From Verrucomicrobiales bacterium (GTDB taxonomy: Bacteria; Verrucomicrobiota; Verrucomicrobiia; Limisphaerales; CAIMTB01), in assembly GCA_016795425.1 (NCBI GenBank), contig JAEUHG010000177.1, positions 1 through 56,651 on the forward strand: a DNA stretch of 56,651 nt, given 5' to 3'. Below, piece by piece: positions 26,104 to 35,113 of the stretch (positions are counted from its first letter, which is position 1; each line of letters opens with the position of its first letter). The translations under genes were made by a program, and so were the position numbers. The notes beneath the pieces were generated by a model that had not been told where the DNA came from, ran no database searches, and saw only the letters and a program-made list of their open reading frames with translations.

Positions 26104-28977
26104 ATGAAGAAACTGAATCGTCTTCGTGACGGTCTGCTTGTGGTGTCGTTGCTTGCGGGCCTTCATCCTTCAACCCTTTTCGCTGCTACGGTTGGTGTCT
26201 TCACCGGTGGAGACCCCGGCGAAGGACTGGACCTCCAGGGAAATTTTACCTACGCCGTCAACGTGGGTCCTTCCGGCCCGGCCGGAAAAGTCGGCGACGC
26301 AAATTTCACTGCCGACAACACGCCGGGCGTCACCGTGATCGCCGAGAACAACATCGCGACCGGCGGATGGTTGACCGCGGATTTTGGCACCACCTCGAAC
26401 GATCAGGGGCTGGAAGCGGTGCTGGCCTCCATTCGATGGGCAGCAGCTCCCAACGTGGTCACGGTTCGTCTCAGAGTGGAAGTGGGCGTCGATTACAAAC
26501 TCCAACTCCTCTTCGGTGAACAATGCTGCCCGAACCGGGGCTTCAATATTGTGCTCGCTGGCAATCCGGAGATTCTCAATTTCCTGCCAGGCCCGGTCCA
26601 AGCCGGGGACGGGGAATTTGCCGAGCAAAAGACCAAGGTCGGCGCGGTCATCACCCATCAGTTCAAGGCCTCCTCGGCGGAATACGAAATCGTGCTCGAT
26701 GGCCCATCGGCCGACGCACCCGAGATCGGCGATCGGAACGCCATCCTCAACGGATTCACTCTGGAACGTCTCTCCGCCGTCAACGACACCGACGGCGACG
26801 GCTTGCCGGACGATTGGGAGCAGAAGTTTTTCTCCGGTCTGGGAGAGGGAGGCACGAACGATGGAGATCAGGATGCCCTGAGCAATGCTCAGGAGTTCGC
26901 TATCGGATCGTCCCCCACCGATGCCGACAGCGATGACGATGGATTGGCTGACGGGGACGAGGTGGCTCGAACCAAGACCGATCCCATCAAGCGGGATTCG
27001 GATGGCGATACTTTGGGAGACGGGGACGAGGTGAATGCCTTTCACACCGACCCGGCCAAGCCCGACACCGATGGCGACGGCACGGTGGACCCGCAGGAAC
27101 TGACGGCGGGGACGGATCCGACGAATCCTGCCATCAAACCTGTTCTAACCCAGCTCAGCGCCTTCACGGGACCCGATCCCGGGGAAGGGCTCGACCTCGA
27201 CGGCAACTTCATTTACGCGCTGGCCGTCGGTGCCGGTGACGACGCCGCCGTGAAGATTCGAGACGCTCAGTTCTCGCCGATCATCGAGGCCGAGGTTTCT
27301 GGCGCCAACCTGGTTGCAGGTAATACCGCCCAGAATTGGTACGTCGTGAATTATGGCGACAGCCCTGACGAATTGGCCCTGCGCGCGGTGACCGGTAGCA
27401 TTCGGTGGAGCAGCGCAACCACCGATATTCCCGAGGTGGTTCTCACGTTGGACAATCTGGAAGCGGGTGCGGCGTACAAGGTCCAGTTGATGTTCGGCGA
27501 GCAATGCTGCAATCGCGGATTCGATGTTCTGTTCGACGACAAACCGGTGGCGGACAATTTCAATCCGGGGCAGGTGCAAGGCGGTATTGCCCAAGGAAAA
27601 CAAGAAGCCCTCATCACGCGGTATCATTTCGCCACCAACACGCAGTTGATCATTCGCCTGGATGGCCGCACGGCCCCGTACCCGGACCACAACGCCATCC
27701 TCAATGCCGTCACCGTCGAACGACTCTCCGGCCAGTCCGATACCGACTCGGACGGTCTCCATGACGAGTGGGAGAAGCTGTATTTCAACGGCCTCACCAA
27801 TTCCGGCGCCCAGGACTCTGACGGCGACGGCCTCAACAATGCCACCGAGTTCGGACTTGGCACGGATCCGTCCGTGGCCGACTCCGAACCCGACGGCCTC
27901 AATGACGCCGAGGAACGCACCGCAGGCACGAGCCCGAACAATGCGGACAGCGACGGCGACGGCTTGAGGGACGGTGTGGAGGTCAAAACCACCCTGACCA
28001 ATCCGCTGCTTGCGGATACCGACGGCGACAGCCTTTCGGATGGTGTCGAAGTGAATCAACACAAGTCCGATCCGAAAAAGAAGGACTCGGACGACGATGG
28101 GTTCAGCGACCTCATTGAGGTGTTCAGCAAGACGGATCCGGCCAATGCCGCCAGCAAGCCCGTCAAATTGTTGGTGCAGCCCGTCACGGGCGGCGACCCG
28201 CAAGACGGTGCGGATTTTAGCGGTAACTTCACGTACGCGCTCAACATTGGAGGACTGGACGCTCCAAAAGTGGGTGATGCGCAGTTCGTGACCGCACTGA
28301 TCGCCGACGAGATTCCGGGTGTGACCGTCGATCTTCTGAGCGAAATCAGTGCCTGGACGCAGCCTGCATTGGGAGATTCCGCCGATGACGATTCTCTTGA
28401 AGTGGTTCTGCAGTCGATTCGTCATAATGGTGCTGGCAACACCGTGACTTTGGCCAATCTCACCCCCGGCCACGCCTACAAGCTGCAACTCCTGTTCTTC
28501 GAACAATGCTGCGCGCGCGGCTTCGATGTCCTGGTCAATGGACAGTTGGTGGTGGATGAGTTCGCTCCTTATGTCGTTCAGGGCGGCATCAACAACACCA
28601 CTGCTGGCGCGCTTATCGCCTATACCTTCACTGCGACGAGTCCCGATTTTGTGCTGTCGCTGAACGGCGAAACGGTGACCACCGCGGCGTACACGGATCA
28701 CAACGAAATCCTCAACGGCCTGACGCTTGAAGACCTCGGCGTGGCACCGACGGAGATCCGCATCACGGGTTCGCAACGAAGCGCCGCCGGCTTCGCGGTG
28801 ACCTTCGGAAGTGACTCCGGCAAATCCTATCGTCTGGAATACAAGGAAACCCTCGGCGCCGGTGCCTGGGAATCGGTGGGAACGGCGACCGCGTCGGGCG
28901 CCTCGACCACGATTACCGACAATGGAGCGACGCGACTCGGAAAGCCTTCCGGCTTCTACCGCGTTAGCAGCCAATAG
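26104..28977 (+). CDS. Secreted protein with three malectin-like domains and TSP3 calcium repeats
   Basis: A 957-aa protein with a signal peptide (LLVVSLLAGLHPSTLFA). Three homologous domains of about 190 residues lie at about 29-225, 352-541 and 692-878. Each starts GGDPxxGxDxxGNFTYA-like and contains YKLQLLFGEQCC, YKVQLMFGEQCC or YKLQLLFFEQCC followed by RGF. The fold pattern resembles malectin/CBM57 carbohydrate-binding domains. Between them are thrombospondin-type-3 aspartate repeats (DTDGDGLPDDWE, DSDGDGLNNATEFGLG, DTDGDSLSDGVEV), which bind calcium. The end (880-957) is the C-terminal module finishing GFYRVSSQ. A cell-surface or secreted glycan-binding protein is the best inference. Confidence 0.8.
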   Translation: MKKLNRLRDGLLVVSLLAGLHPSTLFAATVGVFTGGDPGEGLDLQGNFTYAVNVGPSGPAGKVGDANFTADNTPGVTVIAENNIATGGWLTADFGTTSNDQGLEAVLASIRWAAAPNVVTVRLRVEVGVDYKLQLLFGEQCCPNRGFNIVLAGNPEILNFLPGPVQAGDGEFAEQKTKVGAVITHQFKASSAEYEIVLDGPSADAPEIGDRNAILNGFTLERLSAVNDTDGDGLPDDWEQKFFSGLGEGGTNDGDQDALSNAQEFAIGSSPTDADSDDDGLADGDEVARTKTDPIKRDSDGDTLGDGDEVNAFHTDPAKPDTDGDGTVDPQELTAGTDPTNPAIKPVLTQLSAFTGPDPGEGLDLDGNFIYALAVGAGDDAAVKIRDAQFSPIIEAEVSGANLVAGNTAQNWYVVNYGDSPDELALRAVTGSIRWSSATTDIPEVVLTLDNLEAGAAYKVQLMFGEQCCNRGFDVLFDDKPVADNFNPGQVQGGIAQGKQEALITRYHFATNTQLIIRLDGRTAPYPDHNAILNAVTVERLSGQSDTDSDGLHDEWEKLYFNGLTNSGAQDSDGDGLNNATEFGLGTDPSVADSEPDGLNDAEERTAGTSPNNADSDGDGLRDGVEVKTTLTNPLLADTDGDSLSDGVEVNQHKSDPKKKDSDDDGFSDLIEVFSKTDPANAASKPVKLLVQPVTGGDPQDGADFSGNFTYALNIGGLDAPKVGDAQFVTALIADEIPGVTVDLLSEISAWTQPALGDSADDDSLEVVLQSIRHNGAGNTVTLANLTPGHAYKLQLLFFEQCCARGFDVLVNGQLVVDEFAPYVVQGGINNTTAGALIAYTFTATSPDFVLSLNGETVTTAAYTDHNEILNGLTLEDLGVAPTEIRITGSQRSAAGFAVTFGSDSGKSYRLEYKETLGAGAWESVGTATASGASTTITDNGATRLGKPSGFYRVSSQ

Positions 28978-28988
28978 GGGCTTTGAGG

Positions 28989-29019
28989 TCGGTGCCGTCC
29001 CCGCGTGGGGCGGCACCGA
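28989..29019 (+). terminator. hairpin after the malectin-like gene
   Basis: TCGGTGCCG-T-CCCC pairs with GGGGCGGCACCGA around a GCGT loop, giving a 13-bp stem with one bulged T, 12 bases after the stop. No T-run follows, so it may stabilise the 3' end rather than terminate by itself. Confidence 0.5.
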
Positions 29020-29028
29020 TTCCCACGA

Positions 29029-29105
29029 GGGCCCCTGACTGGACCCAATTCCAACCAGGTGGGCCCTGTCGTGCTGGGACAGGGCTTTCCCGTCCTGGTT
29101 CATGG
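29029..29105. repeat. diverged member of the 85-bp palindromic intergenic repeat
   Basis: This 77-base copy shares the GGGCCC start, the GGTGG core, a central hairpin (GCCCTGTC 29063-29070 with GACAGGGC 29078-29085) and the GGTTCATGG end with the two better copies at 30601 and 44133. An inverted CCATGAACC sits 38 bases further on, at 29144-29152. Confidence 0.5.
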
Positions 29106-29217
29106 TCTCAATGCGTGTCCAGAATTTGGAAAACGCCCCTTTCCATGAACCAACTTGCCAGGTCTTACATTGAACGGCTGGACCATTCAGGTGTCACTAG
29201 CTCAACCTGCCATTCTC

Positions 29218-30576
29218 GTGAGACTTCATCCCGTCCCCGTCCTCGCCCTTATCGTAGGTCTGAGTTTTCACGTCGCTTCCGCCGCGGACTGGCCACAGTG
29301 GATGGGCCCACAGCGGGATGGTGTTTGGCGCGAAACGGGTATTGTGGAGCGATTCGACACCAACGGCCCGCCAATCATTTGGCGTGTGCCGGTAAAGGCC
29401 GGCTATGTCGGACCGGCTGTGGTCGACGGCAAGGTGTACTTTCTTGATCGCGAGGCCGGTCCGCAGCCTGAGCGGAAGAAGGGCGAACGCTCGATTCCGC
29501 AGGTCCCCGGAAACGAGCGGATTGTGTGTCTCAGCGCCGTGGATGGGAAAGTCGTTTGGGAACGTCCTTATGACTGTCCGTACCGGATTGCCTATCCCTC
29601 CGGTCCACGGGCCACGCCCGTGGTGCAGGGTGGCCGGATCTACACCCTCGGTGCCATGGGTGACCTTCGATGTCTGGAGATCGCGGACGGAGGTTTGGTG
29701 TGGTCGCGTCAATTGCCCACGGAGTTTCAAACGGAGCCACCGGTCTGGGGCTATGCCATTCACCCCTTGCTGGATGGCGACCGTTTGATCTGTGCGGTCG
29801 GCGGCACGAATTCAGCCGTGGTGGCTTTTCATCGGGACACCGGCAAGGAGCTTTGGCGCGCCCTGACGGCGCCGGAGATTGGTTATGCCCCGCCCGTGAT
29901 CCGAGACGTCGCCGGCCGTCGGCAATTGGTCTTCTGGCATCCTGATGCTCTGACAGGACTGGACCCCGCCACCGGCGCCGTTCTCTGGACGCAGCTCTAT
30001 CCAGTAGGTGGCAAACCGCAGCGACCGGAAGTGGCCATCGCCATGCCGAGATTCGAGGGTGATCGCGTCCTGCTGACCTCTTTTTATCAAGGTTCGATGC
30101 TGGTGCAGATCCCCAAGTCGGGTGAGGAACCCAAAGTGATTTGGAACCGGCGCAGTTCGAAGCAATCGGAAATGACCGACGGGCTCCACACGGTGATGAG
30201 TACGCCGGTCATCCGGGACGGGCATGCCTATGGCTTGTGTGCCTTCGGGGAACTGCGCTGCCTGGATCTACGCACCGGCGATCGGAAGTGGGAGAGCCTC
30301 GACCTCTTTGGTGGCGAGGGCGGCTTTTTCGCCCATGCCTTTATCATCGAACAAGGAGATCGGTACTGGTTTTGGAACGACCATGGGGAACTGGCCGTGG
30401 GAACGATGTCGACCGAGGGCCTTCGGTTGACCAGCAAAGCCAAGCTCCTGGAGACCACCGAGAGCACCCGGGGGCGTGACGTTCTATGGTGTCATCCGGC
30501 CTTTGCTAATCGCCGCGCCTATATGCACAACGGCAAGGAAATGATCTGTGTGGATCTGGCGGAGAGGAAAGTCTGA
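29218..30576 (+). CDS. Secreted PQQ-like beta-propeller protein
   Basis: A 452-aa protein with a signal peptide when the GTG at 29218 is used (MRLHPVPVLALIVGLSFHVA). The mature part opens with DWPQWMGPQRDGVW and carries repeated PQQ-type blades: AVVDGKVYFLDREAG, LSAVDGKVVWERPY, VQGGRIYTLGAMGDLRCLE, AFHRDTGKELWRAL and LDLRTGDRKWESLD. Such eight-bladed propellers in this lineage rarely have dehydrogenase activity, and no PQQ-enzyme active-site motif is visible. An upstream TTG start (29155) would put 21 unlikely residues before the signal peptide. A paralogue lies at 36892-38430. Confidence 0.8.
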   Translation: MRLHPVPVLALIVGLSFHVASAADWPQWMGPQRDGVWRETGIVERFDTNGPPIIWRVPVKAGYVGPAVVDGKVYFLDREAGPQPERKKGERSIPQVPGNERIVCLSAVDGKVVWERPYDCPYRIAYPSGPRATPVVQGGRIYTLGAMGDLRCLEIADGGLVWSRQLPTEFQTEPPVWGYAIHPLLDGDRLICAVGGTNSAVVAFHRDTGKELWRALTAPEIGYAPPVIRDVAGRRQLVFWHPDALTGLDPATGAVLWTQLYPVGGKPQRPEVAIAMPRFEGDRVLLTSFYQGSMLVQIPKSGEEPKVIWNRRSSKQSEMTDGLHTVMSTPVIRDGHAYGLCAFGELRCLDLRTGDRKWESLDLFGGEGGFFAHAFIIEQGDRYWFWNDHGELAVGTMSTEGLRLTSKAKLLETTESTRGRDVLWCHPAFANRRAYMHNGKEMICVDLAERKV

Positions 30577-30600
30577 TGGGATCGCCCTGTGGCAGCGCGA

Positions 30601-30685
30601 CAGGGCCCACTTGAGTTGGAACTGAGCCCAGTCAGGTGGCCTTCGTCGCGCTGCGACGAGGGGTGCAGGGTCCTAAAGTTCATGG
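30601..30685. repeat. 85-bp palindromic intergenic repeat, copy A
   Basis: An 85-base element between the convergent PQQ and Sel1 genes. It aligns without gaps to 44133-44217 at 67 of 85 positions. Features are CAGGGCCCAC at the left end, a central hairpin (CTTCGTCGC/GCGACGAGG) and GTTCATGG at the right end. Confidence 0.7.
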
Positions 30686-30722
30686 AGATCACGGCGGCCG
30701 ACTTGGGGTTCGCTCGACGCGA

Positions 30723-32285
30723 CTATCTGCGCTTTTTCGCGGGTGGGGTGGGAGTGCTGGATCGAAGCCGTTCCAGATGCGCTCGCGATTCCAGGTCCCC
30801 CTCGTTGGCGGCCTCTTCGAAGTACCTCAGGGCTTTGGCGATGTCCTGAGGCACGCCGAGCCCATGCTCGTGCAATCGGCCCAGGTTGCACTTGGCCAAG
30901 CGAACGCCGCGATCAACGGCCTCCTGATAGAGTCGTGCCGCCTTGCGATAGTCCTGGGCGACGCCATGGCCGTTCTCGTAGAGGTCGGCGAGGTTGTTCA
31001 ACGCCATTGGGACGTTGTGACTGGCGGCCCGCTCATAGAATTCCCGTGCCCGGATGTAATTTTGCGGCACTCCGCGGCCGAGGTGATGGCAAAGTCCGAG
31101 CTCGCAGAGCGCCCTGGGATTGCCTTCTTCGGCGGCCTTCTCGTACCAGCGCACGGCAGCGGCGTCATCGCCCGAGGTCCCCCTACCCTGATAGAGGAAG
31201 GCTCCGGTCATGAACATGGCACCCACGTGTCCCTCCTTGGCCGCCGATTCGTAATAGCGAAAGGCTTCCACGTCGTTTCTCGGAACGATTGTGCCTTGGG
31301 CTGCAAGGTCGCCGAGGACTGCCATGGCTTCCGTGTGACCGCCTTGGGCGGCGGCACGAAGGAGTTTGAGACCCCGTGGGATGTCTTCGGGAACGCCCTT
31401 GCCTTTGAGATAGAGTAGTCCGAGTTCGTGTTGAGCCGGGGAATCCCCCTGTTTGGCGGCCCGAACGAACCAGGCCGCGGCCTCGACCGCATCCTCGGGC
31501 ATTCCTTCGCCACGAAGAAACATGCATCCGAGCATGAACTGGCAGCCTGGATTTCCTTCATTGGCACCCTTGCGGAAATAGTGGGCGGCCGTTTCGAAAT
31601 CCTTCGCCACGGTGTCGCCAAGATAGTGCAACGACCCAATTGTCTCACACGCCGAGCCATCCCCGGCATCGGCCTTCTTCCGCGTGAACTCGATGATCTT
31701 GGATCGGTTCTGCCGCTGTCGGCTCTCAGCAGCGTCCGCATCCCAGAATTTCCTGGCCAGATCGGGAAAATCCTCTGGAGCCCTTTTTTGGGCTTCCTTG
31801 AGGGAAGTGGCCGTTGGGGCAAGCATCAAGGCCATGATGATGCCGCCGGAATCGAGCGGACGAAGCCGGTGCTTCTTGGCGATGGATTTGGACCCGGCCG
31901 AGCGAACGGCGATGTCGCGGAAATTCGCGTCGGGCAGTGGAGTATCGAGGTCGAAATCGATCAGGATTTCCGGTTGTGCCAGGATGGCCTCGAAGCGATT
32001 TCGGCCCTGCAGAAGAAGCCAGAACACGAATGATTCGGCCTTGAAGCGGGTGGCGCCCGAGCTCAGGAGGTGAAAGGCGCCCCAGACCTTGGGCGTGAAC
32101 GCTCGTTGGAAGGCGCTTTCGAAACCCGATTGAAAGGCAACCAACGACTTTCCAGGTTCAACCGCCAGCAGGGTTTCCAGGCGACGGATGGTTTCTTCCG
32201 TCGCACCTTGAGGGGCCAGAGCCCGATCCATGAACTGCCAGAAACATTCTTCGCCGTTGGATCCAGGAGATCGCTTCGCGAGCAT
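30723..32285 (-). CDS. DUF4240 domain fused to eight Sel1 repeats
   Basis: A 520-aa protein. Residues about 12-125 match DUF4240: FWQFMDRAL, VAFQSGFESAFQRAFTPKVW, SSGATRFKAESFVFWLLLQG and RNRFEAILAQPEILID. From about residue 215, eight Sel1/TPR-like repeats of 36 residues follow, for example ELGLLYLKGKGVPEDIPRGL, ELGLCHHLGRGVPQNYIRAR and NLGRLHEHGLGVPQDIAKAL. No signal peptide or membrane segment is seen with the ATG at 32285, which places the start just before DUF4240. Sel1 solenoids are protein-binding scaffolds; the role of DUF4240 is unknown. Confidence 0.82.
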   Translation of the reverse strand: MLAKRSPGSNGEECFWQFMDRALAPQGATEETIRRLETLLAVEPGKSLVAFQSGFESAFQRAFTPKVWGAFHLLSSGATRFKAESFVFWLLLQGRNRFEAILAQPEILIDFDLDTPLPDANFRDIAVRSAGSKSIAKKHRLRPLDSGGIIMALMLAPTATSLKEAQKRAPEDFPDLARKFWDADAAESRQRQNRSKIIEFTRKKADAGDGSACETIGSLHYLGDTVAKDFETAAHYFRKGANEGNPGCQFMLGCMFLRGEGMPEDAVEAAAWFVRAAKQGDSPAQHELGLLYLKGKGVPEDIPRGLKLLRAAAQGGHTEAMAVLGDLAAQGTIVPRNDVEAFRYYESAAKEGHVGAMFMTGAFLYQGRGTSGDDAAAVRWYEKAAEEGNPRALCELGLCHHLGRGVPQNYIRAREFYERAASHNVPMALNNLADLYENGHGVAQDYRKAARLYQEAVDRGVRLAKCNLGRLHEHGLGVPQDIAKALRYFEEAANEGDLESRAHLERLRSSTPTPPAKKRR

Positions 32286-32462
32286 GCAGGTAGGGGGTGG
32301 ATTGCGGTCTGAGTTTGAAGAAATCGCGGGTTGCTGCCAGACCCAAATGACTGCACCCGCGTTCAAGGTCCTATCGGCGATCGTGTGCAAAAAAAGAGTG
32401 AACCTTTTGCCATCGACGCGCGACCTACGGGCGAACAACACGGCCATCTCACCTGTCTTTCT

Positions 32463-33707
32463 ATGTCTACCTGTTCCCGCTCACGATCGCGTTGGTGGTT
32501 CCTGCTGGCGACCGTCGTCGCCATGATGTCGCGGCCTGCGAAGGCCGATCCGGTTAGTAATCCAGCCCTCCTTTACTGGCAGGCGTTCGGCATGATGCCG
32601 ACGCTTTCCGAAGCGGAACGCCAGATTCATGATCACCGGCGAACGGTGCCGGTTGACGATGCCTATGCGGCGGTCGCCCATCGTTACGACGAGGCGTTCC
32701 GCCTGGTTCGAAAGGCGGCGACGCTGAAGGGTACGGCGGATTGGGGGATCGACCTGAGCGAGGGACCCGAGGCGTTGTTGCCGCATTTGGCCAAGGCCAA
32801 ATCGGTCGCTTCGGCGGCGCAGTTTCGCATGCGCTACTTTGTGGCCCAAGGCCAGGCTGGCGAGGCGGTGCGGGACGCCGTCGGCGCTCTGGCTTTGGGT
32901 CGGCATCTGGGACGCGACTCGGTGCTGATCTCCACGCTGGTTCAGATCGCCATCGACGCCATTGTCAGCAGTGCGGTGGCGGAACACTTCTACGGGTTGG
33001 ACGCGGCAGCGGCGGGGCAATTGCTGGCCGGCCTCGAATCCATTCCCAAACCCACCACCATCAGTGAGTGTGTCGACAAGGGGGAGCGGTCCTTTGGTCG
33101 ATGGTTTCGGGCACGCATCGAGGCTTTTCGGGCGTCGAGCGGTGGCGATGAAGCCAAGGTTCTCGCCGAGATCCGCGAACTGTTCGCGCGCAATATCAGG
33201 GAGGAGAAGGACTATGAATTGGCCGATCAATTCATTCGGGAGGCGGGCGGAACGGCGGAGGCGGTGTACCAGGCCGCTCTGGAGCTGGAAGCTTTCTATG
33301 ATGAGTTGACCGCCATCACCAAGCTGCCTCGCGAGACCTATGCCGCTGCGGCGGACGCGTTCTTCGCGCGGGTGAGCAGCGGGAAAAATCCGCTCGTCAA
33401 GGAGCTGCTTCCCGCAATGAAGAGGGCGCGTGAAAAGGAGTTTCGGGCCGAAGCGCGCTTGGGTTTGTTGCGGGCCGGACTGCGTTATCGACAGCATGGT
33501 GAGGACGGCTGGCGGAGCGTGCCCGATCCGTTCGGCTCGGGCCCCTTTGCCTTCACGCGGTTCAGTTTTCAGGGAAAGGATCGCGGCTTCCAACTGGCGA
33601 GCGGGTTCGAAGGTGATCCGCGGGAAGTCCTGATCTTCGTCGAACAAGACGGTCCGCCGTTCCGTGTTTCGGGAACACAGCCGGGCCGTGCCGTGGAAGC
33701 GCCGTGA
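32463..33707 (+). CDS. Exported protein of unknown function
   Basis: A 414-aa protein I cannot place in a named family. A signal peptide is clear (SRWWFLLATVVAMMSRPAKA). The body is mostly helical (AVRDAVGALALGRHLGRDSV, LVQIAIDAIVSSAVAEHFYG) and the end is a short beta part (RSVPDPFGSGPFAFTRFSFQ). Proteins with this layout are common as uncharacterised exported proteins in Planctomycetes and Verrucomicrobia. Its stop overlaps an alternative GTG start of the sigma factor gene, suggesting one transcript. Confidence 0.6.
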   Translation: MSTCSRSRSRWWFLLATVVAMMSRPAKADPVSNPALLYWQAFGMMPTLSEAERQIHDHRRTVPVDDAYAAVAHRYDEAFRLVRKAATLKGTADWGIDLSEGPEALLPHLAKAKSVASAAQFRMRYFVAQGQAGEAVRDAVGALALGRHLGRDSVLISTLVQIAIDAIVSSAVAEHFYGLDAAAAGQLLAGLESIPKPTTISECVDKGERSFGRWFRARIEAFRASSGGDEAKVLAEIRELFARNIREEKDYELADQFIREAGGTAEAVYQAALELEAFYDELTAITKLPRETYAAAADAFFARVSSGKNPLVKELLPAMKRAREKEFRAEARLGLLRAGLRYRQHGEDGWRSVPDPFGSGPFAFTRFSFQGKDRGFQLASGFEGDPREVLIFVEQDGPPFRVSGTQPGRAVEAP

Positions 33708-33769
33708 ATGGCTCGTGGGCGATGGAACCTGGAGTTGAATCGGCCCAACGGCGCCCGAGGGCGACGGCG

Positions 33770-34402
33770 ATGAGTGCAGACGCTTCCGATCCCAGGCCGG
33801 CCGGAGACGGCGCCGACGTGCAGTCATTGCTGGCATCGGCCCGTCTAGGTGACGGCGACGCCTTTGGGGAATTATGCCGTCCTTACGAGACCCGGCTCCG
33901 GCGGCAGGCGCGGTGCTTGGTTGGCAACGAGGTGACCGCCGATGAGTTGGCGCAGGATACCTTTGTTGCGGCATGGCAAAGTCTTCCGCGATTCGATGGT
34001 CGCAGCCGCTTCTTTACCTGGCTGTGCGCCATCCTGTTGCGGCAGCACCTTGGACGGTTGAGGCGGGAATGGAGCTTTCGGCGTTGGCTCACTTCGGACT
34101 CCAAACTCCACGACGGGCAGTCGCCGGGAACCGTCGATGCGATCGGCGACGGGAATCCGGCCGACGGAATGATCGCCTCGGAGCGGTCGGATCAGTTGCG
34201 CCGGTGCCTGCTCAAACTCTCGCCGAAGCATCGCGAGGTGGTGGTCCTGCGGTTTTACGCGGAAGAGTCCCTGGAAGGTATTGCCACGGTCTTGGGGATC
34301 TCGGTGGGTACCGTGAAGTCGCGTTTGTTTCACGCGCTGGAGAATCTGCGCAAGATGCGCCAAGACCTAGGCGAAGGATTCCGAATCACACGTATGCCAT
34401 GA
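33770..34402 (+). CDS. ECF sigma-70-family RNA polymerase sigma factor
   Basis: A 210-aa sigma factor of the extracytoplasmic-function type. Region 2 covers DAFGELCRPYETRLRRQAR, DELAQDTFVAAWQSLPRFDG and RSRFFTWLCAILLRQHLGR. Region 4 is LLKLSPKHREVVVLRFYAEE, SLEGIATVLGISVGTVKSRL and FHALENLRKM. The ATG at 33770 has GAGGG 8 bases upstream and is preferred; a GTG at 33704, overlapping the preceding stop, would add 22 residues. The stop overlaps the start of the next gene (ATGA), a zinc-finger anti-sigma factor, the classic arrangement for ECF control. Confidence 0.9.
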   Translation: MSADASDPRPAGDGADVQSLLASARLGDGDAFGELCRPYETRLRRQARCLVGNEVTADELAQDTFVAAWQSLPRFDGRSRFFTWLCAILLRQHLGRLRREWSFRRWLTSDSKLHDGQSPGTVDAIGDGNPADGMIASERSDQLRRCLLKLSPKHREVVVLRFYAEESLEGIATVLGISVGTVKSRLFHALENLRKMRQDLGEGFRITRMP

Positions 34403-34995
34403 AAGCCTGTCGCTCCTATCGAAAGCGTCTTGCGGTTTGGGCGGGCGGAGAAGTGGACGCCTCCGAGGCTGCCGTCCTTCGGAACCATTGTTCCCAATGT
34501 TCGTCCTGTGCCGCCTATTTCCGCGAATTATCCGCGGTCGCTGCGGAGCATCGTGCCGCCGGACACGGCGGGCCCATGGGGGAGTCCGAGAACTGGGACG
34601 AGAACTTTCATCAGGAATGGAAAGCGCGGATCCTGCCAGGTCCGGGTCCCGCCTCCACCTCGCGTCGCCGGGCGCCGCTGGCCAGGCCCACCTTGCACCC
34701 CTGGCGCTGGGCGTGGATCGGTGGTGCATTGATGGTCATGGGTTGGTTCGGTTGGGAACGATGGCAGGTTCCTTCATCCGGCCGAAGGGACTCTGGGTCC
34801 GTCGCCGCCGTTACCGCCCAGCTCGCCGCGCCGATCGCCTCTGCGTCACCCGCTTCGGTTCGTTCCTATCGATGGGCTGCCGCTCAGTCGCCGGAGGCTT
34901 TTGAAACACTCCTGGCCCGCAACGCGCGCGAATCCGTTCCGGAGCAAATGCCCATCCGCGCCTTCAGCCGAGGCTTTCCGGATTCGGCCGATTAA
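34399..34995 (+). CDS. Membrane anti-sigma factor with zinc-finger (zf-HC2)
   Basis: A 198-aa protein. The N-terminus has the ZAS motif H30-xxx-C34-xx-C37 in RNHCSQCSSCAAYF, which grips the cognate sigma factor. One membrane helix is at about residues 102-119 (WRWAWIGGALMVMGWFGW), leaving a C-terminal domain of some 75 residues outside. Its start overlaps the sigma factor stop by 4 bases, so expression is coupled. It should hold the ECF factor inactive until an envelope signal releases it; the signal is unknown. Confidence 0.85.
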   Translation: MKACRSYRKRLAVWAGGEVDASEAAVLRNHCSQCSSCAAYFRELSAVAAEHRAAGHGGPMGESENWDENFHQEWKARILPGPGPASTSRRRAPLARPTLHPWRWAWIGGALMVMGWFGWERWQVPSSGRRDSGSVAAVTAQLAAPIASASPASVRSYRWAAAQSPEAFETLLARNARESVPEQMPIRAFSRGFPDSAD

Positions 34996-35113
34996 TCCCC
35001 CCGAACGGGAATCGCACCCCGGAGGCGGGGGCGCCCCGGTGCTTTGGTCGATGATGCGGTCTTCGAGAGCGGAGCCTTGAGTGGTGTCGCCTGACGGCGG
35101 AGAGTCGACGGCG

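Noticed and set aside
27145..29103. 652-aa open frame on the minus strand
   Set aside because: It is antisense to the malectin-like gene, follows its three-fold repetition, and has no family motif, signal peptide or ribosome site. GC-rich codon bias explains it.
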